A stretch of 64,000 bases of DNA from Ascidiimonas sp046199005. Its GTDB lineage: Bacteria > Bacteroidota > Bacteroidia > Flavobacteriales > Flavobacteriaceae. The notes below the pieces were generated by a model. That model was not told the DNA's origin and ran no database searches. It was given only the letters and a program-made list of their open reading frames with translations. The first letter of the stretch is position 1. Each line of letters opens with the position of its first letter. The translations under genes and the position numbers were made by a program. Below, one piece after another: positions 62,807 through 64,000 of the stretch. The stretch spans positions 2,542,001 to 2,606,000 of the forward strand of contig CP176050.1 in NCBI GenBank assembly GCA_046199005.1, written 5' to 3'.

Positions 62807-62948
62807 TGCCAACTTGTTTATATGCAGAACTTTTATCCTTTTATACAACTAATTCGGCTGGCTATGCCGAAGTTTAGGTTGTTTTTATACTTTTTAGTTT
62901 CCATCATAAAAGCTAAAAATTCTTATGGATCGATAATTTAAAGATGTT
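62807..62948 (-). other. attI-like junction at the head of the array
   Basis: TGCCAAC at 62,807-62,813 is the last recombination box. After it the sequence has no right-hand GTTRRRY partner, as expected for attI rather than attC. A small hairpin TTCGGCTGGCTATGCCGAA lies near 62,852. The integrase remnant ends 136 bp away. No promoter of TAnnTTTG type is obvious here. Confidence 0.55.
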
Positions 62949-63278
62949 TTATAAATTATCAAATGGATTTTTAATTTTTCTAATACTAGTTTCGGTTACA
63001 TGCGTATAAATCATCGTAGTCTTTGGACTATTATGACCCAATAAACTTTGTATGTAACGAATATCAGTTCCATTTTCGAGTAAGTGAGTAGCGAAACTAT
63101 GCCTTAAAGTATGCAATGTTATGCGTTTTTTTAGCCCTGTTTTATGCACGGCGTTTCTTAGTATTTTTTGAGCACTTGTGCTACTGTATCGTTCTTTGAG
63201 TTGTCCTTCAAACAAATATTCTTTAGGTCGATAAATTTTGTAATATACTCTCAATAGCTCTAAAAAAGAAGACGAAAC
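62949..63278 (-). pseudogene. Tyrosine recombinase (IntI/Xer type), C-terminal fragment
   Basis: About 109 residues. HTLRHSFATHLLENGTDIRY holds the catalytic His and second Arg, LLGH the second His, and TTMIYTHV the nucleophile Tyr; the end KNPFDNL resembles the SPLD end of integron integrases. The frame closes at a TAG at 63,279, so the first catalytic Arg, the Lys and the whole N-terminal arm-binding domain are missing; nothing like them is seen in other frames up to the tRNAs. It reads toward the attI-like junction, the same way as the cassettes. Confidence 0.85.
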
Positions 63279-63590
63279 CTACATTGCTTCTATAAAAATA
63301 AAGACTCGTCAAACCAAAACAACACAGCTAAAGAAACGCATATCTAACGGTGCCCCTTTTTTGCAGTAAATGATGACAATTATTATTAAAAACAAAAAAC
63401 TCTGAAAACTATACAGTCAACAGTGTTTGATAGTACCTATTTCTAAGTTCATCGGTGTGGCAGGATTACCTCCCTTTGCTCGGTGATCCTGTAGTAGAGA
63501 GGTTGCTCAGCAAAAGCCAGACAACGCAATGGGTTGCTACTTTTATAGTTCTTTTGCTTACCTAAGCATATTTTTAACGCAGGGAAATAA
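63279..63590. other. Gene-free stretch between the integrase fragment and tRNA terminator
   Basis: 312 bp without a supported gene. An imperfect hairpin AGGATTACC...GGTGATCCT lies at about 63,462-63,490. No other feature is recognised. Confidence 0.5.
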
Positions 63591-63619
63591 AAAAGCCAGA
63601 CTTTAGAAGTCTGGCTTTT
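63591..63619 (-). terminator. Rho-independent terminator of the tRNA operon
   Basis: AAAAGCCAGACTT, loop TAG, AAGTCTGGCTTTT: a perfect 13-bp stem, 7 bp beyond the 3' end of tRNA-Pro, followed on the - strand by a T-rich tract. It could work in both directions. Confidence 0.9.
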
Positions 63620-63625
63620 GTAAGT

Positions 63626-63699
63626 CGGGGTGGCAGGATTCGAACCTGCGACCTCCTGCTCCCAAAGCAGGCGCGATAACCGGGCTACGCTACACCCCG
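63626..63699 (-). tRNA. tRNA-Pro (anticodon UGG)
   Basis: 74 nt, acceptor CGGGGTG paired with CACCCCG, anticodon loop with TGG inside CTTTGGGA, T-loop GTTCGAATC. CCA is not encoded. Second gene of the tRNA operon. Confidence 0.96.
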
Positions 63700-63743
63700 A
63701 AAATTAAGAGATTTTTACTAGATTTTAGCCTAATAAAACAATG

Positions 63744-63827
63744 CGGAGAGACTGGGACTCGAACCCAGGCGACAGTTACCCGTCGACAGATTAGCAATCT
63801 GCTCCGTTACCACTCCGGCACCTCTCC
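63744..63827 (-). tRNA. tRNA-Ser (anticodon GCU)
   Basis: 84 nt with a long variable arm (GTCGACGGGTAACTGTCGC region), acceptor GGAGAG with CTCTCC, anticodon GCT in ATTGCTAAT, T-loop GTTCGAGTC. It lies 44 bp upstream of tRNA-Pro and is co-transcribed with it. Confidence 0.95.
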
Positions 63828-63862
63828 TTTTTTAAGAACTTTGCAATGTCAAATTGCGGATG

Positions 63863-63893
63863 CAAATGTAGTGCTTCATTACAAAGAACGCAA
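63863..63893 (-). promoter_or_regulatory. Bacteroidota-type promoter of the tRNA operon
   Basis: On the - strand, TTG (63,893-63,891), 20-bp spacer, TACATTTG (63,870-63,863), which fits the TAnnTTTG -7 element with TTG at -33. It lies 36 bp before the tRNA-Ser 5' end. It supports the phylum assignment. Confidence 0.75.
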
Positions 63894-64000
63894 CTATTTT
63901 CTATGTTTTTTGATTAATTTTTTATCCACTCTCCTAACCGCCTGAAAACCAAAACTTCTTTACTCCGGATACTCTACACGTAAATGATAAATATTTGTCA

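Noticed and set aside
26433..62813. CRISPR array
   Set aside because: The repeats are 105-199 bp, palindromic, vary in sequence and separate protein genes of different size; they do not have the short constant repeat and spacer layout.
63458..63490. GGCAGGATTACCTCCCTTT resembles a 16S rRNA 3' end
   Set aside because: Several mismatches at key positions and no rRNA sequence around it; it is better explained as part of a chance hairpin.

Overview
The window looks like chromosomal DNA of a marine-type flavobacterium (Bacteroidota). The reasons are AT-rich intergenic DNA, many Bacteroidota-style lipoprotein signals, a TTG-20 bp-TAnnTTTG promoter in front of the tRNAs, and RDD, DUF3592 and permuted-ACP-like proteins typical of that phylum. 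The genus cannot be named from this sequence.

Region 1 (1-26,214, + strand) is the 3' part of one giant non-ribosomal peptide synthetase gene. Its reading frame is open to the left edge, so the gene starts upstream. It encodes seven complete or nearly complete modules, A-PCP | C-A-PCP-E | C-A-PCP | C-A-PCP | C-A-PCP | C-A-PCP | C-A-PCP-E, then a strange last unit, C-(A remnant)-PCP-TE. That unit has no adenylation core, and its carrier protein has Ile in place of the phosphopantetheine Ser. By-eye pocket reading suggests Ser - D-X - Ile - hydrophobic - Asn - Phe - D-Ile. DNA-level mosaicism shows that modules 3, 4, 6 and 7 have exchanged segments, including clean swaps of the A-domain substrate pocket.

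Region 2 (26.4-62.8 kb) is an integron-type gene-cassette array. About 25 cassettes, all read on the - strand, are separated by 105-199 bp imperfect palindromes. These have the attC plan: outer boxes RYYYAAC and GTTRRRY, inner complementary arms, and one or no promoter-sized gap to the genes. The box before each gene's start is usually the reverse complement of the box after its stop, as expected for excisable circular cassettes. Most cassettes hold one short orphan gene, usually a lipoprotein, secreted or membrane protein. One holds a four-gene TetR-lipoprotein-haloalkane dehalogenase-quinone reductase operon with two matching operators. One encodes a permuted ACP-like protein. Several are broken by +1 homopolymer frameshifts.

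Two different IS1182-type insertion sequences have invaded the array: ISA, 1,702 bp, three copies, all +; and ISB, 1,662 bp, four copies, all -. All seven copies sit inside attC sites. ISA always lies in the spacer next to the GTTRRRY box (4-bp duplication CATT/CAAT). ISB always lies at the opposite end (duplication ACGG, overlapping the presumed crossover). Removing them restores attC sites of exactly the usual length.

Region 3 (62.8-64 kb) holds an attI-like junction, a C-terminal fragment of an IntI/Xer-type tyrosine recombinase pointing into the array, and a tRNA-Ser(GCU)-tRNA-Pro(UGG) operon with a recognisable promoter and a strong terminator. With only an integrase fragment next to it, the array probably depends on an integrase encoded elsewhere or is now immobile.
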